Source: Phytophthora hibernalis (Eukaryota; Oomycota; Peronosporomycetes; Peronosporales; Peronosporaceae). Taken from it: 64,000 bases of DNA. The notes under the pieces are model-generated. The model had not been told where the DNA came from and did no database searches. It worked only from the letters and a program-made list of their open reading frames with translations. The position numbers and the translations under genes were made by a program. Where the stretch lies: positions 1 through 64,000 of the forward strand of contig JAAKBF010000081.1 of the NCBI GenBank assembly GCA_012656075.1, in the 5' to 3' direction. This document shows, piece by piece, positions 1 through 10,565 of this stretch. Each line of letters opens with the position of its first letter. Position 1 is the stretch's first letter.

Positions 1-86
1 TGTCGTTTTTGCCTCTCTGAGCGAGGGATGTGAAATTAGGGAACATTGTGTCTATATCATCTGAATCATAAAAAATGAGTACATAA

Positions 87-377
87 TTACCAGTAGCTCG
101 GCATAACTGAGTCGTGTCGAAATTGAGAGTACGAATGACAAATATGATTTCGCTCATTAAGAAGACTTAGATAGCGGTCCTTGATGCAATGAAATGGAAC
201 TCCAAATATTGCTTCCAACTCGTGGCGATACTTACGATTTACTACCGTTTTTCGGAAATTGGCTGATGCATCAAGGTTCATTAGTTCGTTCTTGATTCGG
301 CTTACTTCATGGATAATCCATAGCTTCCGCTGAAGCTTAGCAAGCTCACGGTCCTTTTCTAAACAACTGGGGCACAT
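87..377 (-). CDS. Unknown small Polinton-associated protein
   Basis: Open frame of about 96 residues starting at the ATG at 377 (MCPSCLEKDREL...). It begins with a CxxC pair followed by a Lys/Glu-rich predicted helix, then a segment rich in His and Tyr. It reads in the same direction as the polymerase and integrase and lies beyond the GIY-YIG gene, so it probably belongs to the same element. I do not recognise a family. The N-terminal CxxC plus later Cys/His residues could bind zinc, but no full motif is visible. It may be truncated or a partial exon. Confidence 0.35.
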   Translation of the reverse strand: MCPSCLEKDRELAKLQRKLWIIHEVSRIKNELMNLDASANFRKTVVNRKYRHELEAIFGVPFHCIKDRYLSLLNERNHICHSYSQFRHDSVMPSYW

Positions 378-577
378 TATATTATTACTATATATCAAGT
401 CAGATAATTCAAAACGTTTCGCAAAAATAGATCGAACAATATACTTGAGTCAAAAGCTTACAGAGGATGTCTCTATCAAAATTATTTACAAGCTAACTAT
501 GACTCATTTTTTAAACCCCAGTACTCCTTTTCAAGAGTTGATCTCCTGTTTGTTTTTTTACTAAAAATGTGCGGCCT

Positions 578-1076
578 TCAGTTCGATAGCCACGTCTGGT
601 GTCGACTGGATTTGATATGCGTTGATTTATGTTTTCTGGCGTACTTACCGCCACAATCGCAGTTAAACTTTTCTAATGCCTTAGCAACATTATGCGGAAG
701 CTTATTTTTAATCCTGCTCTTTTCTCGAAGTAGTTCGATATGGGTTGCTTTATAGTTTTTAAAGTAAAGATCCTTAAACATGATTGCGTTATTTTTATTG
801 ACACAGCTACGTCTAAGCTATTAATCCATAGTTGTTCATAAGCTCGTAAATGTGTTTTATCTGCAACTTCATATTCCTTGATCAAAATGATCTTAAATTG
901 TTCAATACCATGTTTATCAAAGTGTTCGAAAATGGAGACATTGGACGTTCTACCTTTCTTCCATTTTTGAAGTCAGCCTTATGACCTGACCATCGGTTGC
1001 TCACGGTATTAAGTGTCGAGCCTACATAACAGATTAAACTCTGTCTGTGGATAATTTTGTAGATTCTCCCAATCAT
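578..1076 (-). CDS. GIY-YIG endonuclease with C-terminal zinc-binding tail
   Basis: Starts at ATG 1076. The first residues carry the GIY-YIG core (IYKI followed by CYVGST), the fold of homing and repair nucleases that cut DNA through a Tyr/Arg/Glu centre. The middle (IEQFKIILIKEYEV, then AYEQLWIN) is the conserved second half. The end carries a Cys/His cluster (CDCGGKY, then spaced His residues to RHQ), like the tails seen on GIY-YIG proteins of large DNA viruses and Polinton-like elements. The frame changes twice, near 945 and near 800, both at short single-base runs, while the sequence on either side continues the same protein; I treat it as one gene of about 165 residues. Role in the element is unknown; it could help integration or act as a homing nuclease. 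Confidence 0.7.
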
Positions 1077-1094
1077 TTTTACGATGATTGCCTT

Positions 1095-2193
1095 CTATAT
1101 ATATATCCCAATTCTTGCTTTGAAAGGAATTTCTTTAGCCCCAAAATATTCCTTCTCTAACTCAGACGGTCTGTTTTTATTAATTAAACGGAGATTTGAG
1201 AATGGTTCCCACGTTGAATCATCATATCCAATCCATTTGATAAGATATTTGAACTTCCCGGTTCGCATCTTTTTGTGATCTAAGATTTTCTCAGCTTCAA
1301 AGACTTGGTTCTTGGCGGATGGGGCATCTGTAGTCTCATCGTCAACCGGTTTGATATCATTTGTTGTAGAGAATATGACCGTTTTTAGATCTGATTTGGA
1401 TCCGATAGCCATCGATACCAACTACTTCGTAGATAGACTTACTCCATTGAGCCGATTCTTTCTCAAATTGCTTCTTCTTCAAACGATAAAGCACAGAAGT
1501 TCCAATTTCGAGTCGATTCTCGAGATTTTCCATAGTTGTGTTGTTATGACTCAATTCTGATTCAATTACCTGTCCAGTCGCTTCATTTGGTGTCATTTTG
1601 ATAGAAGTGTGAACCGTATTGTTGTAGTTGTCGATGACGTCACTAAGAAGCTTAATCGATAAAGGTTGCTTTATCTTCATCAGCCTCGATTTAAGCGTAC
1701 GATTGAAGCGCTCAATCTTACCCATTGTTCCATGATCACCTGGCTCGTTATTGTAGTGAGTAATAGATTTTCGCTTGAAATATGCTTGAGCGTGCCTATT
1801 CATGAACTCAGATCCATTGTCGGTTGTCAAAATATCAACGTTAAGCGATTCAAGAGCTTTAATCCCCTTGGAAACACTGCTCCATCGTTTGTCAGTTAAT
1901 ATCTTAGCAAAACCAATTCTGGAGTTGATATTGATAGCAGTTAGAATGGTATTTCCTCTCCAGAATGCTAAATCAGCTTGCCAACTATTTGGATTGGTCG
2001 AAGCAATCTTGAAACCATCAAATTGTGTTGTTTTTCCATGGTACCGTTGAATGTCAGTCTGATTACCATACCACTCCTTAACATCCTTCAATCGAATAGA
2101 TTTTTCAATTTGTTTAGCCTTCTGATATAGAGCATTGCTGCCGATATACCCTGTTTTTGGATTGTGATATAACTTCGATAGTAGCGCATCCAT
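1095..2193 (-). CDS. Retroviral-like integrase with C-terminal chromodomain (Polinton integrase)
   Basis: The main frame (2193 to 1357) is an rve-type DDE recombinase: first Asp in SWQADLAFW, second in TTDNGSEF, Glu in GKIERFNRTLK. These residues bind two metal ions and carry out strand transfer when the element inserts. The tail (1421 to 1095) is a chromodomain: FEAEKILDHK, then YLIKWIGYDDSTWEP with the aromatic cage positions, expected to direct insertion to modified histones. The two parts are in different frames and join near 1356-1365 at an AAA run; the link region reads sensibly in both, so I take it as one protein of about 365 residues. The order integrase-chromodomain is typical of Polintons and of chromoviral retrotransposons; the neighbouring polymerase decides for Polinton. 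Confidence 0.85.
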
Positions 2194-2230
2194 GGTCTAT
2201 ATTAGAAACAAAAATATGGAAATAGATCCC

Positions 2231-5200
2231 CTAAATATCGAGCGGAATCGTAGAAATACCGTCTGACAGTACCTGTCGCTTGTCGTACCAATAATTGAGC
2301 GCTGTTTTGGTTTGAGTATAGGTAATGATCGATTTGGTTTCTTTCGATAGTCTGAAACCCTTGTTAGTACCCCGAAGTGTGATACGGTCCCGTACAACTG
2401 TCTCAAAACCGTCTGGGCTAAGTACATCAACATTGCGACCACGCCCCTGCTGTACACCCTTAGCACTGACTTTGACCTTGTGCTCCTCGTCCGGTAGATA
2501 GCAGATGTAGTTCTTAGAGGATAATGAGACCATTGCATCACCTCGCCACTCTTCCTTAAATAGTCCAGGCGTGCGGCGATCGAACTTGGCTACCTCGGCG
2601 TTGTAGTCTCGCGGGAACCACTCATACTTATGCTCATCGAAGTGATCACGTAGTTCAGGCTTGATGCATTCTTTGAATGGGTTCTCGCAGCTGAACGCGA
2701 TATAGCCACTGTCCGTGTCCATCTCCTGATATTGAAAGTCTGAACGATCGAAGTAAAAGTCGATGCAGTCATAGTAAAACTGAAGCATGCGTAGCTTAGC
2801 GAGCTGATAGATAGCAATCGATAAATGGATCGGGTTCTTGTTGTTGAGCCGACGCTTTTTCATCGTAATCTCACAAGAATCATTAAGCTCCTCCAACCCG
2901 TGGAACGTAAAGTGTTCGATCTTGCTCTTAATAGCTTTGTCGTTCGACTCATACTTGACCTCTTTGTGCTTGCTCATATCCATTCCAGATCGACCGAAAG
3001 CACTGTTGCCTACAAGTTTCATCATCTCAGCAATCATCGCCTTCGACTTATCAACATCACCCTTTCGTCGAGCGTTTGATACAGCCTCCATAAATGGATC
3101 AAAAGCCTTGTGAGAGCTGGCCTTAATAAAGCAGTAAGTCTTGGTAATCTCCAAACCGTGGGAAAGATACCATTTAAGCAAAGGTGCGTATATAAGAATC
3201 TTTTCACCAAAGTAGCTACCTATCAGCTTACGAGCTGGTTTTGCTCGGCTTTGCTTACGTGCCTCGTTGTACTTGTACATGTGATGACCAATGACACTCT
3301 CATCAGCACAATCGATTAGCGTATTCTTGAAGATTGGGGTCATCTCACTGAAGTACTCTTTCAAGTGCTCTGGTGTGCGAATATTACACTCGAGGAAGCC
3401 GAAAATCTTATCAGAAACGATGTCCTCGACAATGCCATCATAAGCCTCGATCGTAGTCAATCGTCCGCATGGCATCTCATTACCAAGTGCCCATAGGTAT
3501 AAAGCGTTGGCATCGTATCCGATAATTTTCTTACAGAGCTTACCTCCACGAATCTTCGTCTCGTTGCGCTTAGCGTAGCGATTAAAGATAATAGATGGAC
3601 CTCCAGCAATGTTGGCCTTCATCTTAGCGTAGATATCCTTTTCCTCCTTATCAATGCTATACACCAATCTGTCCGAGTTGAACTCAAGCAACTTCTTATA
3701 GCGGAATCCCTTGAGAGACATGTCCTTACGGGCGGTGTTGCACTTGATACAGCTAACCAATACGTTGCCATCGATGTGTCCAAGCTTGTTGTTGATACGG
3801 TCTGCTGAAGCGGTATCGACGGTCAGCTGACAGTAGCATAAACCACACAGATACTTTTGCTTTTGCAACAATGTATTCAAGTGAGCAAGTGTCATACCAA
3901 ATTCCCGCTTTGCCTTAGCATCCTGACTCTTGTAGCCACCCATACGCTGGGGTGGAAATTGGAATGCGTTAGCAGGTGTCTTATCCGGATATTGGAGATT
4001 GTTAAAGCAGGTCTGATACATAACTTTTTCACTAAGTCCTGGTAGAGACACACCATCAGCGAACATATCCAGATCGAAACGCATGAATAGCTCGCGCTGG
4101 GCTTTGATAGCCTTGATGAATGGGACTACATCGAGATTGTTGTACCAGACCAGTAGGTCCTTGATGGATTTCATCTCATAGTACTTCCACACAAACTTCA
4201 CTCGCTCGTATTCATCATCGCTGATGCTTGTTCCACGGAGCTTGCTGTCAAAAGCTGACTTAGGCGGAATAGTAGTCTGGTTGAGTACATTGAACGCGGT
4301 GATGTATTCATACGGGAAAAGACCCTTGCCAAGACCACAGACACATCTAATTTTGTCATCACATTTGCAGCCACCGAGATATGTCGTAAGATACTTATCG
4401 TAGCTGGTACCAGCCGGTACATAGTTGCTAATATCGAGCATTTTCATGTTCGATGTAGCAATGCACATGTAGCTGGGGTTCTTGATAACAGATTTGATGT
4501 TGTCAGTACCAATGATGGCGAATAAGTCGCTCTTAATCAAGTTGATATCGTATCGACCCGAATTGAAGCCGAACACTGGAACCTGATCAATCTGCTGTTT
4601 AAGTCTTCCGTAGTCGGACCTCTGCTTACCAAAGCCAAGACTGTTATGGAAGTGGAAGAAGCTATCATACTTCCCTTCCTTAATCCAACTCTCCACATCA
4701 GACATCTTGTACTTCTTACCCAGATTGACGCCTGGAATTTCCAAACCTGTCAGACCGTGGGCGTTGATGATTTTTGCAGAAGCGACTTATACTTATCGAC
4801 ATTGTACTGTTGGATCTTCAGCGATACATCACCGATGTATTTGAACATATCCGTCAGCAGCATCTTCGGATCGTCATTCACAAAGCAGCGCACCTCCTCG
4901 GTTAAGCTATCAGCAACGGATACAGACACAGGAATGTGTTCGTTCGTGAAGACAGTACTTTCACCGTGTTGAGTCGCGGTAGGCTTAAGGATTGCCTCAA
5001 AGTCATAAACAATGAAGTTGTCGATGTATTGATTGGCCTCCTTAATGGAATACTTTGTAAGCAGTGATCGAATCGCGTTAGGAGCTGGCCTGTAGATAGT
5101 TGGCTCAGCAGGGAAGCTCTCAATATTCACAAGCTCGCACTGATTTTTCTTGTGGTTTTTGAGTCTTTCACCGCTCACGAATATCATTTCACACTTGGGG

Positions 5201-6216
5201 CACTGATACTTAGACTGAAGCATATCGATGCTCTTGATGTAGAGAGCGTGATTCTCGTGTGATAGAATATCCATAGATTCAAACCCCTTGTCCGACCTAC
5301 GAATACATTCTACATTCCCAGAAGCTACATCCATGCTATATACGTTAATACCGAGCTGGAAGCAGTCCTCAACCTCATCGAGCTGTAGCAGGTCAATAGG
5401 CTTGAAGCTCCTAAATAGACTCAACGTATACTTTACTCCCTTAAAAGAGCAGTAGCGCTTGAATGCATCCTTCACCTGAGCCTGAATTCTGCGAGGATCC
5501 TTCTTAGCGCTCTGGAATGTGTGCCAGGTGATGCAGTGGAAGACGCACTTGTTGTTGGTCTTAGGGAAGTTGATTACATGCTTGTTTTCGCGGATAATCT
5601 TAGGAATAACAGCGTCGCTATCCCCAAGAGCATGGTCGCGATGGTAGACTAAAATCTTGAATGCAGTGATCGCCTTAAGCTTATATCCGGAGCTGGGGTA
5701 GTTCAGCTTGTCAGCCAACTCCATAGACCGAATTTCCGAAATCACCTTCTTTCGAATATCCGCCTTGCTGTTGATTGCGACAGGCTTATTGAATACATAA
5801 GTGTTTGCGAGATTCGGGTAGAAGTAGCGAGTGTCATCAGGATCAGTCTTGCCCACAAGTTCGTACCCGAGAGCAATATTTACCTTAAAAGCACTTGCCT
5901 GAGTTGAAAGAACGTTCTCGAGCTTATCGTAGAAATCAGTAGCCTCGATACCCTCATATAAGTGTGATTCCATGTGATTACCAGTGTAAAACCGGTACTT
6001 GGGATCAGACTTATAGTCAGGCGACATATGCTTCTCAAGGGTTTCAACAGAAACATTGTACTGCTTAGCCACCAATTTCTTGTTGACTGAACGAGAAATG
6101 TTGCTAACATATACCATCTTTCCAGTTCTACCTCGAACCTTAACCCGGTAGCTGCTACCCCATTTGACAGCTTGGATATTTAATCTCTTTAATCCTGCGA
6201 GTTCGTATGCAAACAT
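2231..6216 (-). CDS. Protein-primed family B DNA polymerase of Polinton type, with zinc finger and inserted HNH-type module
   Basis: Replicates the element's DNA. Frame one (6216-4750) has an unassigned N-terminal domain with a conserved Cys/His/Trp stretch (NNKCVFHCITWHT), a C2H2 finger (CPKC...H.....C) and exonuclease motif I (FIVYDFEAIL). Frame two (to 2231) continues with Exo II (FGFNSGRYDINLI), then an inserted HNH/endonuclease VII-like module (CGLC...DRIN...GHIDGN...C..CN), then the polymerase palm: motif A (IGYDANALYLWALG), motif B (KLVGNSAFGRSG) and motif C (MDTDSGYIAF). Total about 1,325 residues. The frame changes at a run of five T (plus strand 4771-4775); the alternative reading continues without loss, so the gene is probably intact in reality. 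The start at 6216 is the first ATG after an AT-rich gap. Catalytic residues of both exonuclease and polymerase are present. Confidence 0.9.
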
Positions 6217-6326
6217 ATTGCCTATATATCTTCGACTAAATTAATCTCGTGAGAATCGACTTTATAATTATTGGACCTTGTATCAGGATCGACTTTATAT
6301 TAGGGCTGAGAGAAAAAAATTAAAAA

Positions 6327-6524
6327 TCAGTTAAGCTCGCTTTGCTTAAGTTCGGATTTACTTAAGTAATTCTTCTTCTTACGAGCACGAATTTCTTCGC
6401 GATTCTTCTCATCATATTCTCGCTGCTTAGCCAGTCGCGTTTCCCTTGTTTTCAGATAGTACCGCTTTTGAGCGGCTTTGATTCGCTCTTTGTTAAGTTC
6501 GTATTGATCGGGTGAGTATGTCAT
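6327..6524 (-). CDS. Small basic helical protein, Polinton-associated
   Basis: Open frame of 65 residues from ATG 6524, almost entirely Lys/Arg/Glu/Asn with regularly spaced Tyr and Ala (INRI-like: NKERIKAAQKRYYLKTR). It is predicted to be one long charged helix. It lies directly upstream of the polymerase and on the same strand. Short proteins made of this type of repeated lysine-rich helix occur in large DNA viruses and Polinton-like elements, but I cannot name a function; DNA binding is a guess from the charge. Confidence 0.4.
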   Translation of the reverse strand: MTYSPDQYELNKERIKAAQKRYYLKTRETRLAKQREYDEKNREEIRARKKKNYLSKSELKQSELN

Positions 6525-6610
6525 CTTTATATACTATTAACTTTATATTTGTCAGGATGAAAAAATCATGATAAAAAGCAATTTATTAGTGATGCATGCC
6601 GAAGGGAGAA

Positions 6611-7920
6611 TCAGCTGAAATAACTCAACGTGGGAATAGATCGAGTGACCTGCCGGGCCACAGCACGCGCCATCTCAATGTCGGGACCTAACATACTGGC
6701 GATGTCATAGTATCGTTCGATGCTCTCACGAATCCCGCCACTTTCACCCTCTCCGATAGGTGGTAACACATTTTTCAGCTTCAATCTCTTCACGGGATTT
6801 TGAATGTACGGAGTTTGATCTCGGTACCAGTAATGGGAGACTGCGCCAACAGCTTCCTGATCACCTCGAAAGCCTCCCCTGGATTCGCGATGGTCGCCGT
6901 CTGGATGAGAGCACAACCATCTTCATCTCCGGAGAACCAGAAGAACATCCACACGGCGTTCAAGTCAGTAAGAAGTGCCATTACTGGGTCTTTGCGAACG
7001 ATTAGATCCAAAGCGATTAGCTCCGACATAGCCTGGAACTCGGAGTTACTTTGAACGGCTCTCTTCACTTCAATCAGCATCTTCACTCCTGGCAAGTACT
7101 TAACACTGGAAGGATTCGCCACGGCAATATCGCTGAGAACGAGGAGATCCGTGCTTCCAGCTAGTTCAATGTTGCAACCAGGAACTTCTTTCGTAAGAAC
7201 TTTTTGCTTTTTTCCACGCCAATCACACACAGCTGCTGCTCCTTCAGCACATCACCAATGTTGTCTTCTACGTATTTATGATAACGTCGTCGCTGCTGCT
7301 CCTCAGAGAGATCGTGGATCTCTTGTCCGCATTCAACACTCATCCACTGGAATCCGTTGACCGGATTCCCCCTTCCAACGTCAAATGGAACTGTGCGCAC
7401 AGGAACCACCTGAATGTTTAAGTCTTCCAGTAGCTGCTTGCCCTTGGACGAGTTCATTTCCGAGTGGGCATATCGCTTGCGTTTGGTCAGCACAGTCTGC
7501 TCGTACACCTTGTCAACCTTTTCGACGAGTTGATCCATCCTGGAAGTCTCGCTCGCTGAACCAACTGCACCGCCCGGAACCACCACCAGCACGTGGATTT
7601 GCTTGGTTTTCGGTTCTGGCATCCCCTCGAGAACCTCGTCAGGCCAAACTCCCATCAAGTTCATTGTCTTCGTGTGTCAGCCCTTCGATTAAAGCAGTCT
7701 TTTCCCCTTTCTTGAGCTTCTTCACGTCTTCCAAGTGAGACGAGAGCCACGTGCCGCCCTCCGTCTTCGCCAGGAAGAGCTGCAGCTTGCTCGCCGCAAA
7801 GTCATACTTCTGGTCCTCCGCGATCGCCTTCTTCAACGCAGACACTGATGCACCCTCGTCAATATCCACCTCGAACGCGCTTCCCGCCACGCCAACGATC
7901 ACACAGAACAGCTTCACCAT
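6611..7920 (-). CDS. Crinkler (CRN) effector, frame broken in three places
   Basis: CRN proteins are oomycete effectors that enter host plant cells and act mostly in the nucleus. The ATG at 7920 opens a ubiquitin-like header with the LFLAK motif (KLQLFLAK, about residue 47). The next segment carries the end-of-header motif (IHVLVVVPGG). The C-terminal part has ELAGSTDLLVLSD and LIEVKR, the D...ExK spacing of restriction-nuclease-like folds found in some CRN C-termini. Four frames are needed: breaks lie near 7660 (GGG run), near 7225 (a TG dinucleotide repeat) and near 6803 (AAAA run). Predicted length about 435 residues, ordinary for the family. The breaks may be assembly error, as elsewhere in this window, or real decay; the TG-repeat break is the least typical of assembly error. 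No signal peptide is evident, common for CRNs. Confidence 0.85.
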
Positions 7921-7938
7921 CCTTTTCTCCAGACGGCA

Positions 7939-7954
7939 GATTAAGGAATGAGAG
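7939..7954 (-). promoter_or_regulatory. Oomycete initiator-like element of the CRN gene
   Basis: Reading on the minus strand, TCTCATTCCTTAATCT lies about 20 nt before the CRN start codon and fits the oomycete initiator core (TCATTYYN followed by an A/T-rich flank). A pyrimidine-rich stretch precedes it. Match by eye only. Confidence 0.4.
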
Positions 7955-8226
7955 AAAGAAAGGAGAGAATTTGCTACCGTACCTAATCGGGATATAAAGG
8001 TGTGACGAAGCGGTGCGGTGCCGCACAGATGTAGCCCTACCCCAAGTGCTTCCAATGGCGAGAGGTTATGCGGATGCTTGAGTTGCAGCAGATGTCTTCT
8101 TGAGCTGTAAGTTAATCAAGAGGTTGCGTCGATGAAATTGACGGCTGGGCGTTAGAGACGAATACAGCTATTGTTTTTGTTAAATAATATTAAGAAAAAA
8201 CTGCCGGCGTAATGTTCCAGTATATA

Positions 8227-9951
8227 CTACTCACACTTCTGCTTCTTCAATTTGCTGAAGTCCCATCCGTCTTTCTCTAGTTTGTCCAAGCTTAGCAAAT
8301 TGTTCGTCCCACTAGGCGTGTACAGCACCTTTGAGAGGCAGAGTCCCGCACTAGCAAGAGGTTGGTTTTCGTTCTTCACTCGAATTTCTACGTCCCCAAC
8401 CTCTCCTTTGTTCTGGAGACGGCTTGCCCTCCCAGTCAAACACTAATGGGCCATCATCTTGACGTAGACTCGAAAGTAATTCCTTGTTTGTGCACACGTG
8501 ACAGTCACTCGCAGAATCAAGCACCCACTCAACTCCACTATCCACAGCATTTTGTACTGCTGCAGATTCAGAGTCACACTCTCGCCGGGCTAGCATGTCA
8601 ATATGCCTCTGGTTACCACCATTCTTGGCTCCATTGCCTCCAGAGTTTAACTTATTCTGCCAACGCTTGCGCTCTGGAAGTTGCGATTCCGACTCATCAT
8701 CATCGCGTTTTGGACGCGGGCAATTCCTCTGAATACGTCCGGTCTCATGGCAATTCCAGCATTCACGAGTGTCTTCCTTGTCATTTTTCTTACCACCCTG
8801 CTTTCCAGCTGATCCACCCGACTTCTGATTTTGATTTCGTTTAGCCTTATATCTACCTCGACCGCGTTGCTTCCTTTGCCTTGTTGCTGACCTTGTTGTT
8901 TGCCAGGCTGCTTGCCTTGCTTCTTGCCAGCTTGCGCGGAAGAGATATTCGGGCCTTGCTGCGGGTCATCAGTTCTTGCATCAAGCTCTGACTCTGCACG
9001 AAGTGCGTTCATGACTTGAGCCGAAGAAGGAGCCGAGCGCTGAAATCCAGGATCGTAGTGCTTGGAAAATTGTCGAACCACTTCACGATGTGTCTGCAAG
9101 ACATTACTCAGGATGATCTCTGCAAACTCCTCATCAGAAATCACTTTCGTATAATGCAGCAACTCATTACCTGCAAGCAGGTATACGTATTCGCATACAA
9201 TTGTTGCCGAGCGAAGATATAGTTCGCATATTCTCGCTTGGTTTGCTTGTTGACAAAACGCGTCCACATTGCTTGAGCGCTTGCCTCGTGACAGATAAGC
9301 TCAGCGTCTGCAGTTGGAATCCCATGCTGAATGGCACCGCGAGCAACATTATCCATCAAAGCAAACTGAGGACCAGTTGTCGTCGCACGAACAAGTGATT
9401 CATCTTCAATTACACTCCAAACTCCCATACGTCTCAAGAATGTTCCAACTCAACTGCATATAAGTCGAAGCTTCCGTGCATTGCTGGCGGTTTGTTGTCC
9501 ATCTTCATTCCAAAGACATCCCATATGGCCCATCAACGGTGCAGGCGCAAAGCCTAATGATGGGGAGGTTGGCCACATCGAGACCGCTGTCAGCGGTGTA
9601 CCCATCGCTGGCGGAGAAGACACACTTTCATTCCCCACACCACTTCCAGTTACATGTACACGACTTTCGGCTGCACGACTTCTAGATAATCCAGGAAACG
9701 TAAATCCTGCAGAAAATGCACCAGTCGAACCAACAACAGCTCCCACCTCAGTCGCTGCAGTACTTGCAATAGCTCCAGTAGAACTTCCTGTCGCTCGGAG
9801 TTCACCACAACAGAGGACGCCACGCCAGTGGTTGCCACTCCAACCCCAGAAGAGCTCACAACAATACCGGGCGATAGGTCATCACCACTTTGACGATCTT
9901 GTGCGACAGTTGGGGTGGTACCCCAGATGATGCCGCGTTTGATCCAGTCAT
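8227..9951 (-). pseudogene. copia gag and protease remnant
   Basis: The gag start (ATG 9951, MTGSNAASSGVPPQL) is followed by a Pro/Ser-rich linker and a helical copia-type gag (YANYIFARQQLY, then LLHYTKVISDEEFAEIIL, 9440-9000), a Gln/Gly/Lys-rich linker, a CCHC knuckle (CWNCHETGRIQRNC, about 8725-8765), the aspartic protease signature (EWVLDSASDCHVC, about 8505-8545) and the start of the pre-integrase domain (TNNLLSLDKLEKDGW), ending at a stop at 8227. At least four frame changes occur along this length. With the polymerase region absent it cannot move on its own. Confidence 0.7.
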
Positions 9952-9998
9952 TTTCGCTCTCGAAGCTCACGAATGTAGTTCGTCAAGCCTCAAAGATT

Positions 9999-10011
9999 TG
10001 GGCTCATAACC
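9999..10011 (-). other. copia primer binding site, half-tRNA(iMet) type
   Basis: The minus strand reads GGTTATGAGCCCA next to the LTR end. This is complementary to the anticodon arm of initiator methionine tRNA (GGGCTCATAACC with the CAU anticodon). Drosophila copia and yeast Ty5 prime from a cleaved tRNA in the same way, rather than from the tRNA 3' end. Confidence 0.6.
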
Positions 10012-10449
10012 TGTCACAATGCACAGGCAAGAGGAGTAGCGTAGCTAGGGCGACGATGCAAAGAAACACTTGCTTCCCACTGAGCGACTTTGGGATTGAA
10101 GGGGAAACCTCGAAGGTGACAACCCCTTCTCTTAATGTGAGACTATACACTACTGGCGTATACTGGCACGTACAACGGATTGTACAACTGCTTACAGAGC
10201 CAATACAACGTGGCAGGAACTCGACCTTCGTCACAAAACCAGCTCGTTCCCAAAAGTTGTGGAATGCAGTCAAGCACAATCACCTGTTGAACACAGTTCA
10301 CATAAAACCATGTAAAATCGTATGCGCAAACACCTGTTCACATTTAATATCCCCAATAATACCAAATCCCACAGGTCATCAGCTTTCAAGCCAGCTGCAA
10401 AACTTTTAACTACCATCTTAACTCCTTCCAAACTACCCAAATCACAACA
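10012..10449 (-). repeat. copia 5' LTR (about 438 bp)
   Basis: On the minus strand the stretch starts TGTTGTGATT and ends GTGACA, immediately followed by the primer binding site, as expected for a 5' LTR (TG...CA ends). There is no second LTR copy in the window to confirm the outer boundary. Its outer end lies 116 bp from the start codon of the divergently oriented dehydratase gene at 10566. Confidence 0.5.
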
Positions 10450-10565
10450 ATAGCCGAGTATCAGATATCCCAATCATATGCCCATCTCCCTCCACAGCGC
10501 TCGTCAGCTCTGCCATTTCGCGACGCACCACCGGACTCGCACCTCTCCAAAGTCTCAAGGCCACC

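Larger units (their letters stand above)
1..6560. mobile_element. Polinton/Maverick-type element, one end of it (partial)
   Basis: All genes here read on the minus strand and match the core set of Polintons: a protein-primed family B DNA polymerase, a retroviral-like integrase with a C-terminal chromodomain, and a GIY-YIG nuclease, plus two small unknown proteins. The packaging ATPase, cysteine protease and capsid genes expected for a full 15-20 kb Polinton are not in the window, so the element either continues beyond position 1 or is truncated. I found no terminal inverted repeat near 6.5 kb, so the right boundary is only where Polinton-like coding ends and the AT-rich stretch at 6530-6600 begins. 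A short direct repeat (tcgactttata) occurs twice between 6249 and 6300. Family assignment rests on gene content; the exact boundary is a guess. Confidence 0.75.
8227..10449 (-). mobile_element. Ty1/copia retrotransposon, 5' part only
   Basis: In minus-strand order: an LTR (10449-10012), a primer binding site (10011-9999), gag starting near 9951, a zinc knuckle, the protease motif and the first residues of the gag-pre-integrase region, then an abrupt end at about 8227. Integrase, reverse transcriptase, RNase H and the 3' LTR are missing. The element is therefore a truncated 5' fragment, interposed between the CRN gene and the dehydratase gene. The gag frame is broken several times. Confidence 0.75.
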
